Below, piece after piece: positions 44,121 through 54,214 of a stretch of 64,000 nucleotides of DNA (position 1 is its first letter; every line of letters begins with the position of its first letter). Source of the stretch: Tardiphaga robiniae. Lineage in GTDB: Bacteria > Pseudomonadota > Alphaproteobacteria > Rhizobiales > Xanthobacteraceae. The notes below the pieces were generated by a model. The model saw only the letters and a list, made by a program, of their open reading frames with translations, had not been told where the DNA came from and searched no databases. Position numbers and translations under genes: made by a program. The stretch lies in assembly GCF_013359755.1 (NCBI RefSeq), contig NZ_JABMCJ010000076.1, forward strand, positions 186,001 through 250,000. Direction: 5' to 3'.

Positions 44121-46436
44121 TCACATCTTCTGAACCCAGAACTGATACATCGAAATGAACGTATAGGGGTTCTCGGTTTCGAACACATGCCACGACCCAA
44201 GATCGGTCATGGCAATGTCTGCAGGAAATCGCTGACGATATTTTCGCTTCGTCGCGACGTCGACATCGAAGCCGAGAAACCGCAGATCGTTATCCTTCAG
44301 GAACCGCTCGATCTGCGGCAGCGTCATGCGATGTTCCTGCCCGTGAAACAGCAGGTCGCGGCAGTCGCTCAGGCTGAAGAAATCCGATGTCAATGTCACG
44401 TTCTTGAGCGGCATGCCGTCCTCGCAGGCGAGCAATTCCTGCCGGCAGAGACGAATGTCCGCGGGTACGGGCCGATAGCCACGCTCCGCGATGAATGCGC
44501 GCGCGGCGACGATGTCCCGTCTGGCGATCTCGCTATAGAGCGCGATCTGCATCACGCCATCGGGCTTCAACAGCGACACCAATATGCGCCATGCAGCGAA
44601 TGGATCGGCGAGATGGTGCAGCACACCGCTCGATTCGATCATCTCGAACGTGTGGCCGATCGACGACAACTTCATAATGTCGGCATGGGCATGGCGCAGA
44701 TTGCGGATGCCGAGCGCGCGCGTCTGCCGCCGCGCATAACTCAGCGATTTCAAACTGAGATCGATGGCGAGGACCTGCGCGTCACGGAATCTCTGTGCCG
44801 CGTGGATAGCCGAGCGGCCCGTGCCGCAACCAGCCACCAGGATGTTGACCGATCCCTCCTTGCCACCGGGTATGAAGGACGAGTCAGGAAATTGTTCGGA
44901 GAGAAACGCATCGAGCGTCGTTGATGGACCAATCGGCTCCGCAGCGAGCCACTGCGGATAGGGATGCTCCTCATAGTGGCTGCGGACCTGCAACGACACG
45001 TCGTCATCGACCGGCGTCAAGGCCGGCATGAGGGAGCTGAGCCGCCGTTCCTCTTGCCAGGCGCGGATCTGCTGATCCAGCACGGCGCCGACGCTATCCG
45101 GCCAACGGCGATCGAGAAGACGCTCCGGATTGGCGAGAGCATGGAGCGGCATATAGCTGGCAATCGCCAGGAGCGACAAAGCTGACACGGACGCTCCCGA
45201 CGCTAGTCTGGCAGCAACGTCGCTCCGCAACGACTCGACGTGCTCTGCCTCGATTGCGGATAGCGCAAAGACATAGCTGTTGATGAAGCACTGCCGTGCA
45301 ACGGCAGAGAACAGCGTCAGCACGGGTGCTGGCACCGCGGCGCCGGATAGGCCTTGCGCAGTGCTCAGAAGAACGAAGCGAAGCTCGGTCGCGAATTTTT
45401 CCAGCAACGGGTTCGACACGGGTGTCGCCTGCAGCACGGCACGCAGCAGTGAATCCCCGGCAAACGCTGCTATTCCCGACGAAGCCAGTATCGCCTCTGC
45501 CGGCTGCGACCGAAAATCCGGATCGGCAAGCCGCGCCATGCCCGATCTCAATGCATCACTGAGCACGAGAAAGGTCGCACAGGCAGGCGCAAGGGTGGAC
45601 GGCCTCACCCACGCCTCGGAGATCGCACGCTCCAGGATCGATCTGATATCGCCGGCATCGGGCCGAAGCAGCGGCGACTGCAGGCAAGCAGCCACAGTTG
45701 CTTTCGTCTCAAACGTCTCCTGTACGGCCAGTGCCCGGCACGACAGCCGCAGCGCCTGTGCGATATCCCCGTTCTGCAACAACAGCCTTGCCAGGGCGCA
45801 CAAGGCCTCCGGCCAGTCCGGCTTCAGCGCCAGCGCATGACGATAAGCCTCCTCGGCGTCCCGTTCACGCGCCAGTTCGATGAACGCCCATCCACGACCA
45901 AGCCATGCTTCGGCAAGACGCGAATTGATTGCGAGTGCCTGATCGTAAGTCGCGCACGCATCACCGTATTGTCGGAGCCCGAGCAAGGCACTTGCCTTGT
46001 TGACGATGACCTCCGCATAGTTCGGACGCAGTGCGATGGCCCTGTCGAAAGCAATGATGGCTTCGGCGTATCGCTTGAGGTCGTTGAGAACAGTCCCTCG
46101 GCCATTCCAGGTATCGGCAACGGCAGGATTGATCGCCAGCGCTCCGTCAAAGCGCTGCAAGGCCTCCGCCGGACGCTTCAATGCCTTCAGAACGAGACCG
46201 TAATTGTAGAAAGTCGCATCCGACGACGCGTCGAGCTGAAGAGCCGTCTTGATAAATGGCTCCGCCTCGGCATGGCGTTTCAACTGGCTGAGAACGACGC
46301 TCAGGAGGTTGAGCGTGGCAATGTGTCTGGGCTGCTGCCGGAGGACTTTCCTTAGTCCTCGCTCAGCATCCTCAAGCCGGCCCGACTGCAAGAACGCAAT
46401 AGCTTCCCGAAAACTGAACTCGACCGGTGCCGACAT
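44121..46436 (-). CDS. TPR-repeat protein with C-terminal class I methyltransferase domain
   Basis: A 771-residue protein. Residues about 10-230 contain six or seven TPR units (for example YNYGLVLKALKRPAEALQRFDGALAINP). A central region without clear repeats (about 240-470) follows. A SAM-dependent methyltransferase domain lies at about 480-660 with motif I VAGCGTGRSA, the acidic strand AIDLS and SSGVLHHLADP. The last 100 residues are of unknown type. TPR-methyltransferase proteins are often linked to glycan or protein modification, but nothing beside it supports a specific target. It converges with the purine importer. Confidence 0.83.
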   Translation of the reverse strand: MSAPVEFSFREAIAFLQSGRLEDAERGLRKVLRQQPRHIATLNLLSVVLSQLKRHAEAEPFIKTALQLDASSDATFYNYGLVLKALKRPAEALQRFDGALAINPAVADTWNGRGTVLNDLKRYAEAIIAFDRAIALRPNYAEVIVNKASALLGLRQYGDACATYDQALAINSRLAEAWLGRGWAFIELARERDAEEAYRHALALKPDWPEALCALARLLLQNGDIAQALRLSCRALAVQETFETKATVAACLQSPLLRPDAGDIRSILERAISEAWVRPSTLAPACATFLVLSDALRSGMARLADPDFRSQPAEAILASSGIAAFAGDSLLRAVLQATPVSNPLLEKFATELRFVLLSTAQGLSGAAVPAPVLTLFSAVARQCFINSYVFALSAIEAEHVESLRSDVAARLASGASVSALSLLAIASYMPLHALANPERLLDRRWPDSVGAVLDQQIRAWQEERRLSSLMPALTPVDDDVSLQVRSHYEEHPYPQWLAAEPIGPSTTLDAFLSEQFPDSSFIPGGKEGSVNILVAGCGTGRSAIHAAQRFRDAQVLAIDLSLKSLSYARRQTRALGIRNLRHAHADIMKLSSIGHTFEMIESSGVLHHLADPFAAWRILVSLLKPDGVMQIALYSEIARRDIVAARAFIAERGYRPVPADIRLCRQELLACEDGMPLKNVTLTSDFFSLSDCRDLLFHGQEHRMTLPQIERFLKDNDLRFLGFDVDVATKRKYRQRFPADIAMTDLGSWHVFETENPYTFISMYQFWVQKM

Positions 46437-46550
46437 GAGTGTGCCGAAAGAACCTGAGAAAAATCTGCAATATTTCTCTCAATTACCAGCACAGCCTGCG
46501 ACTTTAAAGCGCACTTTTCTCTCACGCCCTACCTTGACACCGCAGTTTTC

Positions 46551-47900
46551 TTAATGGGTTTGCATCTTCTTCGCCGCCGCGCTGTGCCGCCGGATCAGAT
46601 CCGCGATATCCAGACCCGGAATGGCGCCGTCGATCACGCGCCACGCGCCGCCCACCATCACCCGGTCCGCACGATGCGCGCCGCACAGCACGAGTGCCGC
46701 CAGCGGATCGCCATGGCCGGAGAAGCGCAGCTCGTCGAGTTTGAACAACGCCAGATCCGCCATCTTCCCCACAGCGATCTCACCCAGCTCTGGCCGCCCC
46801 ACACAGGCCGCCGAGCCTTTCGTCGCCCAGCGCAGCGCGTCCTTGTGGCTGACGCGCCCGACGCCGTAACGCGCCCGCTGCAGCAGAAATGCCGCGCGCA
46901 CTTCCTGGATCAAATTCGATCCGTCATTCGATGCCGAACCATCGACACCGAGGCCGATGCCGACACCCGCGTCTTCCATTTCGCAGACCGGGCAGCAGCC
47001 TGACGCCAGCAACTGATTGCTGCACGAGCAGTGACTGATCGTGGTCCCGGCCTTGCCGAGCCGCAGCATTTCCGCCCTGTTGAAGTGGATGCCATGTGCA
47101 AGCCAGGTACGCTTGTTCAGCCAGCCGGTCTGCTCCAGATAATCCAGCGGACGGCAGCCATAGATCTCCTCGCAATAGCGGTTCTCGTCCTCGGTCTCGC
47201 CTAGATGGGTATGCAGGCGGACATCGAGCTTGTCCGCAAGCGCCGCGGTGCTTGCCATCAGCGAGGTCGTTACCGAGAAAGGCGAGCACGGCGCCAGCGC
47301 GATCTGCACCATCGCGTCTTCGCCGCGCTGGTGGAATGCCGCCACCACGCGCTCGCTATCAGCCAGGATCGTGTCCTCGTCCTGCACCACACTGTCCGGG
47401 GGCAAACCGCCGTCTTTCACTGAGCGGTTCATCGATCCCCGCGTCAGCAGCACGCGCATGCCGAGCCGCTGCGCCACCGCGACCTCGATATCGACCGACT
47501 GTTCGAGGCCGGCCGGAAACACATAGTGGTGATCGGTGGTCGTGGTGCAGCCCGACAGCAGCAATTCCGACATCGCCACGCTGACGCCGAGATGGAGATT
47601 CTCGGGCGTCAGCCGCGCCCAGACCGGATAGAGCGCCTGCAGCCAGGGAAACAGCTCGCGGTCCAGGGCGGCCGGCAAGGCGCGCGTCAGCGTCTGATAG
47701 AAATGGTGATGCGTATTGATCAGCCCCGGCAGCACCACATGGGCGCTGGCATCATAGACCGCCACATCCGCTGTTGCTGGCTGGCCGCTGGCCGGCACCA
47801 ATTCGACAATCCGGCCATTCCTGACGACAATGCCGCGCTCGGCACCCTCGGCGAAAATGCCGAGGGGATCCTTGATCCATGTGGCCTGCGTTTCTGTCAT
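46551..47900 (-). CDS. 8-oxoguanine deaminase (amidohydrolase family)
   Basis: A 449-residue zinc amidohydrolase. Metal and catalytic motifs are H64/H66 (NTHHHF), HTHLGETEDE, LAHGIHF and a final Asp in GLGVDGSASNDG. The length and the PALDRELFPWLQALYPVWARLTPENL and SMNRSVKDGGLPPDSVVQ stretches fit the 8-oxoguanine deaminase group, relatives of atrazine and cytosine/guanine deaminases. It would convert 8-oxoguanine to urate, feeding the uricase encoded downstream. It is divergent from the xanthine dehydrogenase genes across 157 bases that likely hold both promoters. Confidence 0.84.
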   Translation of the reverse strand: MTETQATWIKDPLGIFAEGAERGIVVRNGRIVELVPASGQPATADVAVYDASAHVVLPGLINTHHHFYQTLTRALPAALDRELFPWLQALYPVWARLTPENLHLGVSVAMSELLLSGCTTTTDHHYVFPAGLEQSVDIEVAVAQRLGMRVLLTRGSMNRSVKDGGLPPDSVVQDEDTILADSERVVAAFHQRGEDAMVQIALAPCSPFSVTTSLMASTAALADKLDVRLHTHLGETEDENRYCEEIYGCRPLDYLEQTGWLNKRTWLAHGIHFNRAEMLRLGKAGTTISHCSCSNQLLASGCCPVCEMEDAGVGIGLGVDGSASNDGSNLIQEVRAAFLLQRARYGVGRVSHKDALRWATKGSAACVGRPELGEIAVGKMADLALFKLDELRFSGHGDPLAALVLCGAHRADRVMVGGAWRVIDGAIPGLDIADLIRRHSAAAKKMQTH

Positions 47901-48057
47901 GGCTCATCTCCTTAGGTCCTGGACCCGACCTTGCAATTCAGGGACCAGCCACGAATACTTCGATTTGTTCTGCAATTGTCGGCGACTTGGCGTCGGTCTT
48001 GCAAGGTTCACAATGATACTTCAAGGGGTCATTGCCGAGTGAAAGCATAACCGCCCT

Positions 48058-48879
48058 ATGGATTTGAATACGGTCACGTCCGTTGCCCGCCCTACGACGC
48101 GGGAACAGCTACCGACATGGAGTGCCGGGGATGCATGGCTCGCCGGGGGCACTTGGCTTTTCTCCGAACCACAGACCCACCTGACGCGGCTGATCGACCT
48201 CACCGATCTCAAATGGCCGGCCCTTACCGTCACCGACAAGGAATTACAGATCGCTGCGACCTGCACAGTGGCGCAGCTCGACGCGCTGCCCTGCCCGCCC
48301 GACTGGATCGCATCGCCCCTGATCAATCAATGTTGCCGCGCCTTCCTCGCCTCCTTCAAGATCTGGAAGACGGCAACGGTCGGCGGCAATCTCTGCATGT
48401 CGCTACCGGCGGGCCCGATGATCGCGCTCACCGCCGCGCTCGATGGGGTCTGCACGATCTGGAAGGCGGATGGCAGCGTAGACACGATCGACGTGGTGGA
48501 CTTCGTCACCGGCGATCAAAGCAATGTGCTGATGCCGGGTGATCTCCTGCGCAGCATTGCCATTCCGCTTGCAGCCTTCAAACGACGCTCGGCATTCCGC
48601 CAGATCTCGCTGACGCCGGTCGGGCGATCTGCTGCGCTGCTGATAGGAAGCCTTGATGAGGATGGCTTGCGGCTGACGATCACGGCTTCGACGAAGCGTC
48701 CTGTTCGTATCGCGCTCCCAACACTTCCCGATACCGACACGTTCGAAGAAGCGATCCTCGACCGAGTTCCGGACAACCTCTATCACGACGACGTTCACGG
48801 CAAGCCGGCCTGGCGCAAGCAGATGACATTGCGACTCGCGGAAGAAATCCGTGCCGAGCTGCAGGGCTTCAGGCCATGA
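48058..48879 (+). CDS. Xanthine dehydrogenase FAD-binding subunit
   Basis: A 273-residue CoxM/XdhB-type subunit that carries electrons from the iron-sulfur centres to NAD. The FAD-binding PCMH fold is recognised by AGGTWLF near residue 30 and TATVGGNLCMSLPAGPM near residue 105. A CO_deh_flav_C-like C-terminal domain follows (about 170-273). Its stop overlaps the ATG of the Fe-S/Mo subunit (ATGA), so the two are coupled. The arrangement resembles the E. coli YgfM/XdhD pair. Confidence 0.87.
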   Translation: MDLNTVTSVARPTTREQLPTWSAGDAWLAGGTWLFSEPQTHLTRLIDLTDLKWPALTVTDKELQIAATCTVAQLDALPCPPDWIASPLINQCCRAFLASFKIWKTATVGGNLCMSLPAGPMIALTAALDGVCTIWKADGSVDTIDVVDFVTGDQSNVLMPGDLLRSIAIPLAAFKRRSAFRQISLTPVGRSAALLIGSLDEDGLRLTITASTKRPVRIALPTLPDTDTFEEAILDRVPDNLYHDDVHGKPAWRKQMTLRLAEEIRAELQGFRP

Positions 48880-51485
48880 GTTTCGAGATCAACGGCCACA
48901 GCTTTTCGCAGCAGCCGCAAACCGGCCAGTGCCTGCGCACCTTCCTGCGCGAGCTCGGCCATTTCGGCGTCAAAAAAGGCTGCGATGCCGGCGACTGCGG
49001 CGCCTGCACCGTGCTGCTCGATGGCGAGCCTGTGCATAGCTGCATCATTCCGGCATTTCGTGCCGACGGCCATGCCGTCACCACCATCGAAGGCCTCGCA
49101 TCCGAAGTCGGCATCCATCCAATGCAGCAGGCGTTCCTGGACGCACAGGGATTCCAGTGCGGCTTCTGCACCTCCGGCATGATCGTGACCTGCGCGTCGC
49201 TCAATCAGGCACAGCGCGCCGATCTCGGAGCGTCGTTGAAGGGAAATCTGTGTCGCTGCACAGGCTATCGCACGATCGAGGACGCACTCGACGGCAAGTC
49301 CAATGTGGAAGACGCCGAGCCCGGCGCCGCCTTCGGCCGCAGCCTGCCCGCGCCCGCTGGTCCCCAGGTGGTGACGGGCAAGGCGCGCTACACATTTGAC
49401 GTCGCCATGGACGGCTTGCTGCATATCAAGATGCTGCGCTCGCCGCATCCGCATGCCCGCATCATATCGATTGATTCATCAGCAGCACGGGCGATGCCGG
49501 GCGTGCATGCGGTGCTGACGCATGCGGATACTCCGACAACGTTGTTCTCGACGGCGCGCCACGAGATCGATGCAATGGATCCCGAGGATACACGGATCCT
49601 CGACGACACCGTGCGCTTCATCGGCCAGAAAGTCGCCGCCGTGGTCGCGGACAGCGAGGCGATCGCCGAAGAAGCTTGCCGCCGCATCGACGTCGTCTAT
49701 GACATCCTGCCCGCGGTGTTCGATCCTGCAGCCGCCGTCGCGTCGGGTGCGCCGGTCATTCACCCCGACAAGACGCCGGGGCATCGCGTCAGCAATGCTA
49801 TCAGAAACATCGTCGCCGAAACGCATGGCGAATTCGGCGACGTCGCCGCGGCATTGGCCTCGTCGGCCGTCACCTATGAAGGCACATTCACCACGCAACG
49901 CGTGCAGCACGGCCATCTCGAGACCCATGGCGGCATCGCCTGGCTCGATGCCGGCGGCATCCTCAATATTCGCTCGAGCACGCAGACGCCATTCCTGACA
50001 CGCCGCGCGTTGGCTCAACTTTATGACCTTCCCTCCGACAAGGTCCGCGTGTTCTGCGAACGCGTCGGCGGCGGGTTCGGCGGCAAGCAGGAAATGTTCG
50101 TCGAGGATATTCTGGCGCTCGCCGCGCTCAAGACCGGTCGCCCGGTGAAATGGGAACTGACCCGCGAGGAGCAATTCATCGCCACATCGACGCGGCATCC
50201 GATGCGCGTCACGGTCAAGGCCGGCGCCGACAAGCACGGCAAGCTCACCGCGCTGCAGCTCGACGTGCTGTCCAACACCGGCGCCTATGGCAATCATGCA
50301 GGCCCGGTGTTGTTTCACGCCTGCGGTGAATCGCTCGGCGTCTATAACTGCGCCAACAAGAAGGTCGATGCCGTCGTTGCCTATACCAACACGGTGCCGG
50401 CCGGTGCGTTTCGCGGCTACGGCCTGCCGCAAACGCTGTTCGCGGTGGAGGCCGCCATCGACGACCTTGCGAAACAGCTCGGCATCAGCCCGTATGATTT
50501 CCGCCGGCACAACGTCATCAAGCCTGGCGACCCCATGCTGTCACCCGCCGGCACGCATTATGACGACGTGACCATCGGCAGCTACGGCCTTGACCAGTGC
50601 CTCGACCTCGTCGAGCGCGCGATGGAGATAGAGACCAAACACGATCTCGATGACGACTGGCTGATCGGCGACGGCATCGCGCTCACCATGATCGACACAG
50701 TGCCGCCGCAGGGCCACATCGCCGAAGTCGTCATCGCCAAACGCGATGACGGCGGTTACGATCTCACGGTCGGCACCGCCGAATTCGGCAACGGCACCGC
50801 GACGGTGCATCGGCAGATCGCCGCCACGACGCTCGGCTGCAGCGTCGAGCAGATTCATCTGCGCCAGTCCGATACGCGGAACGGCGGCCACGACACCGGC
50901 GCCTATGGCAGCGCCGGCACATTCGTCGCTGGCAAAGCCACCCATGACGCCGCGCAAAAGCTGGTGGCGGCGATGCAGGCGGACAGCAATGCACGCAGCG
51001 CTACCGGAACTTCAGGCGGCACCCCGCGTTCGGTCGCCTTCAACGTCCAGGGGTTTCGCGTGGCGGTGAACAAGGGTACCGGTGCGATCAAGGTTCTCAA
51101 GAGCGTGCAGGCCGCGGACGCTGGCGCCGTCGCCAATCCGATGCAGCTCCGCGGCCAGATCGAAGGCGGCGTCGCGCAGTCGCTGGGGGCCACGCTCTAT
51201 GAGGAGATGGTGATCGACGACCGCGGCCGCGTCGTCAATCCGAAATTCCGCGACTATCATCTACCGTCATTCGCCGACCTCCCGCGCACCGACGTGTATT
51301 TCGCCGACACCTATGATGCGATCGGGCCATTAGGTGCGAAGTCGATGAGCGAAAGCCCCTACAATCCCGTCGCCGCGGCGATGGGCAACGCGCTGTTCGA
51401 CGCCACCGGCATCCGGTTTACACAGGTGCCGTTCAAGCCGGATCGGATTTTTCCGGAATTGCAGAAGAAGTTTGGGAAGGCATGA
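48876..51485 (+). CDS. Xanthine dehydrogenase, fused [2Fe-2S] and molybdenum-binding subunit
   Basis: An 869-residue protein joining two subunits that are usually separate. Residues 1-150 hold the plant-type [2Fe-2S] cluster (C36, C41, C44, C56) and the helical cluster (C95, C98, C126, C128). From about 165 on comes the Ald_Xan_dh and Mo-binding part with VGGGFGGKQ, GAFRGYG and a C-terminal GAKSMSESP carrying the glutamate region. This is the XdhD-like layout. Together with the preceding FAD subunit it should oxidise hypoxanthine/xanthine to urate. It converges with the uricase gene. Confidence 0.88.
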   Translation: MSFEINGHSFSQQPQTGQCLRTFLRELGHFGVKKGCDAGDCGACTVLLDGEPVHSCIIPAFRADGHAVTTIEGLASEVGIHPMQQAFLDAQGFQCGFCTSGMIVTCASLNQAQRADLGASLKGNLCRCTGYRTIEDALDGKSNVEDAEPGAAFGRSLPAPAGPQVVTGKARYTFDVAMDGLLHIKMLRSPHPHARIISIDSSAARAMPGVHAVLTHADTPTTLFSTARHEIDAMDPEDTRILDDTVRFIGQKVAAVVADSEAIAEEACRRIDVVYDILPAVFDPAAAVASGAPVIHPDKTPGHRVSNAIRNIVAETHGEFGDVAAALASSAVTYEGTFTTQRVQHGHLETHGGIAWLDAGGILNIRSSTQTPFLTRRALAQLYDLPSDKVRVFCERVGGGFGGKQEMFVEDILALAALKTGRPVKWELTREEQFIATSTRHPMRVTVKAGADKHGKLTALQLDVLSNTGAYGNHAGPVLFHACGESLGVYNCANKKVDAVVAYTNTVPAGAFRGYGLPQTLFAVEAAIDDLAKQLGISPYDFRRHNVIKPGDPMLSPAGTHYDDVTIGSYGLDQCLDLVERAMEIETKHDLDDDWLIGDGIALTMIDTVPPQGHIAEVVIAKRDDGGYDLTVGTAEFGNGTATVHRQIAATTLGCSVEQIHLRQSDTRNGGHDTGAYGSAGTFVAGKATHDAAQKLVAAMQADSNARSATGTSGGTPRSVAFNVQGFRVAVNKGTGAIKVLKSVQAADAGAVANPMQLRGQIEGGVAQSLGATLYEEMVIDDRGRVVNPKFRDYHLPSFADLPRTDVYFADTYDAIGPLGAKSMSESPYNPVAAAMGNALFDATGIRFTQVPFKPDRIFPELQKKFGKA

Positions 51486-51501
51486 GAGCAAAACGCCGAT
51501 C

Positions 51502-51741
51502 TTAACCTCTCCCCGCTCTGCGCGGGGAGAGGTCGCCGCGTCTTCGCGGCGGGTGAGGGGCCGGGCATACGGCTAAACCTGCCGACAACCTCTGAGGTCG
51601 ATCGGCTGCATCAACCTCCAATCGCCGAATTGAATGTTATCCGATCCGCTAGCGTGAGTTTGCCGCAGCATCGCGCCTTGCCCCTCACCCGGATCGCAAG
51701 GGCGATCCGACCTCTCCCCGCAAAGGGCGGGGAGAGGTTAA
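51502..51741. repeat. Paired inverted palindromic repeats between xanthine dehydrogenase and uricase genes
   Basis: TTAACCTCTCCCCG at 51502-51515 is mirrored by CGGGGAGAGGTTAA at 51728-51741, and each half has its own hairpin. The middle (about 51565-51675) shows no gene. It is the first of three related elements in the purine region, the others being at 54215 and 55190. Confidence 0.78.
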
Positions 51742-51768
51742 GAACGGCGCTCTTGTCTTCGCCGCGAA

Positions 51769-52608
51769 CTACCCCCGCCCCACCGTGCATTCGATCTGCC
51801 CGTGTGGCTCGTCCGTCGGCAGGAACACGTCGTTGTTGTTGTCGAGACCAAAGGCCGAGAGATTCATCAGGATGTAGTGGATGTTGGGACAGGCCATGCT
51901 GATCTCGGAAATCTCCGGCACAGCGGCCAGCACCTTCTCGCCCATACGATACAGACTGTTCTGCACGCTCGGACTGTAGGTCGTCGCAAATTCCTTCAGC
52001 AGCGTGTCCAGAATTGTCTTGTTGGTCGCCGGATAGCTGGTGGGCTTGCCGGACCACTTCCACGACGCGACCATCGATGTCGCGCAGATACGGTCGCTGG
52101 TCGGCTGGATCGTCGAATATTTGTCGGTGTAGTAATTCTCCCAGCCGGATTGCGTCGACTTCATGAAGGTGAAGCCGTCGAGGCCCGAGCTCATGGTCAT
52201 GCCATCGCGCGTCGCGACAATCTCGACAGTGGGCTTGCCGTTGCTGTCGAGCAGGAACGAATGCGGATGCAACTCGCCATCGACGGCAAGGCGCGCCCAC
52301 TTGGTCTCATGCGCAGTGATGCTGACGGAACTCGCCTGCGGATACAGGTCGAGATAGCGTTTCGCCAATACCTGGCAGAACTCCTCGGTCGACAGTGCAG
52401 TATTCTCGCGCGCCACCACATTGACGATGTTCTTGATCGTGTCCGTGGAGGTCGAGGTGGAGTTGTCGGCCTCGGTATAGGCGCGGCCGAAATCGCCTTC
52501 CAGCATCGCCTTGATGCTGAGCTGGCTGACATCCTGCTTGTCGCCGTCGCGATGGATCCGCATGATGCGGACACGGCCTTTTCCATATCTGTTCTTGATG
52601 AGCGACAC
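51769..52608 (-). CDS. Urate oxidase (uricase)
   Basis: A 279-residue cofactor-free uricase of two T-fold repeats that oxidises urate to 5-hydroxyisourate. The SLIKNRYGKGRVRIMRI start, the SVSITAHETKWARL and GLDGFTFMKSTQSGWENYYTDKYSTIQPTSDRI blocks and a C-terminal IHYILMNL are diagnostic. I place the start at GTG 52608 because GGAGG stands six bases upstream. A longer frame from ATG 52671 has no such site and adds 21 residues absent from the family. The permease for its substrate is divergent from it. Confidence 0.92.
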   Translation of the reverse strand: MSLIKNRYGKGRVRIMRIHRDGDKQDVSQLSIKAMLEGDFGRAYTEADNSTSTSTDTIKNIVNVVARENTALSTEEFCQVLAKRYLDLYPQASSVSITAHETKWARLAVDGELHPHSFLLDSNGKPTVEIVATRDGMTMSSGLDGFTFMKSTQSGWENYYTDKYSTIQPTSDRICATSMVASWKWSGKPTSYPATNKTILDTLLKEFATTYSPSVQNSLYRMGEKVLAAVPEISEISMACPNIHYILMNLSAFGLDNNNDVFLPTDEPHGQIECTVGRG

Positions 52609-52808
52609 GCGCGACCTCCGGTCTGTGTTGGCGACCAGAGAACCTCGGTCGCCGGGCAATATATTCAGCAATGCTCACTTTCGAGCAACCTTCGTGCCAC
52701 CGGCCACTCATCAACCTCGAAATGGCTTTCAGCGGCGTCTGGCACGAGGCTTGTATCTGACGATCATAATGCCACGATATTTCATCACCTAAGCAAGGGG
52801 CTAGATCA

Positions 52809-54203
52809 ATGACAGAGAGCGTCCATCCCGTCGACGAGGTCCTCCCGACCCCGCGCCTGCTCGCGCTGGGCCTGCAGCATGTGCTGGTGATGTATGCCGG
52901 CGCGGTCGCGGTGCCGCTCATTATCGGCCGCGCCCTGAAGCTGCCGCCGCAGGACGTCGCCTTCCTGATCTCCGCCGACCTGTTCGCCTGCGGCCTGGCC
53001 ACGCTGGTCCAGTGTATCGGCTTTCCCGGCGTCGGCATCCGCCTGCCTGTCATGATGGGCGTCACTTTCGCCTCGGTCGGCCCGATGCTGTCGATGGCCA
53101 CCGCCCCGGAGATCGGCCTGCTCGGCATCTATGGCTCGGTCATCGCTGCCGGAATCTTCGGCATCATTGTCGCGCCTTTCATCAGCCGGCTGCTGCCGCT
53201 GTTTCCACCGGTGGTCACCGGCACCATCATCATGGTGATCGGCATCTCCCTGATGCGCGTTGGTATCAACTGGGCTGGTGGCGGACTACCCATGTTCACA
53301 AAGATGATCGATGGCGTTCCGCACACGTTCCCCAATCCGGCTTACGGCCAGTTGCAGGGGCTCGGCATCGCGCTGTTCGTGCTGGTCGTGATCCTTGCTT
53401 TGATCAAATGGGGCACCGGCTTTCTGTCCAACGTCTCGGTGCTGCTCGGCATCATCGCGGGCGCGATCCTTGCCAGCGTGCTCGGCGTGATGCATTTCGA
53501 CAAGGTCGGCACTGCCGGCTGGGTCGACATCGTGCTGCCGTTCCATTTCGGCATGCCGCAATTCCATCTCGTGCCCATCGTCACCATGTGCATCGTGATG
53601 ATCGTGGTGATGATCGAGTCCCTCGGCATGTTTCTGGCGCTCGGTGAAATGACCGACCGCAAGGTCGACCGCGATGCGCTCACCAAGGGCCTGCGCGCCG
53701 ATGGCGTCGGCACCTTCCTCGGCGGCATCTTCAACACCTTCCCCTACACCTCGTTCTCGCAGAATGTCGGCCTTGTCGGCGTCACCGGCGTGCGCTCGCG
53801 CTGGGTCACCATCGCCGGCGGCGGCATCATGCTGGTGCTCGGCCTGCTGCCGAAGATGGCAGCCTTGGTGGAGTCGGTGCCGCAGGTGGTGCTTGGCGGC
53901 GCCGGCCTCGTGATGTTCGGCATGGTCGCCGCGACCGGCGCGCGCATCCTCACCGCGGTGGACTTCAAGACCAACCAGCGCAACCTGTTCGTGGTCGCCA
54001 TCTCCGTCGGCTTCGGCATGATCCCGCTGGTGTCGCCGAATTTCTTCAAGGCGCTGCCGCACGACCTGCATCCGCTGCTGGAGTCGGGCATCCTGCTTTG
54101 CGCGCTGGTGGCCGTGATCCTCAACGCGTTCTTCAATGGCGTGAGCAGTGCCGAGACCGCAAAGGCGGAAGCGGCTGGTGTTGCCGCGGCGGCGACGCAT
54201 TAG
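52809..54203 (+). CDS. NCS2-family urate/xanthine permease (UacT/PucK type)
   Basis: A 464-residue inner-membrane symporter with about fourteen segments. Family signatures are LGLQHVLVMYAGAVAVPLIIG at the N terminus, the FESLGMF-like VVMIESLGMFLALGEMTDR with the key Glu, and the NCS2 motif FPYTSFSQNVGLVGVTGVRSR. These place it in the xanthine/urate branch rather than the uracil branch. It is divergent from uricase across 200 bases and most probably brings urate or xanthine to the enzymes beside it. Confidence 0.91.
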   Translation: MTESVHPVDEVLPTPRLLALGLQHVLVMYAGAVAVPLIIGRALKLPPQDVAFLISADLFACGLATLVQCIGFPGVGIRLPVMMGVTFASVGPMLSMATAPEIGLLGIYGSVIAAGIFGIIVAPFISRLLPLFPPVVTGTIIMVIGISLMRVGINWAGGGLPMFTKMIDGVPHTFPNPAYGQLQGLGIALFVLVVILALIKWGTGFLSNVSVLLGIIAGAILASVLGVMHFDKVGTAGWVDIVLPFHFGMPQFHLVPIVTMCIVMIVVMIESLGMFLALGEMTDRKVDRDALTKGLRADGVGTFLGGIFNTFPYTSFSQNVGLVGVTGVRSRWVTIAGGGIMLVLGLLPKMAALVESVPQVVLGGAGLVMFGMVAATGARILTAVDFKTNQRNLFVVAISVGFGMIPLVSPNFFKALPHDLHPLLESGILLCALVAVILNAFFNGVSSAETAKAEAAGVAAAATH

Positions 54204-54214
54204 TTTGCCTCTTA

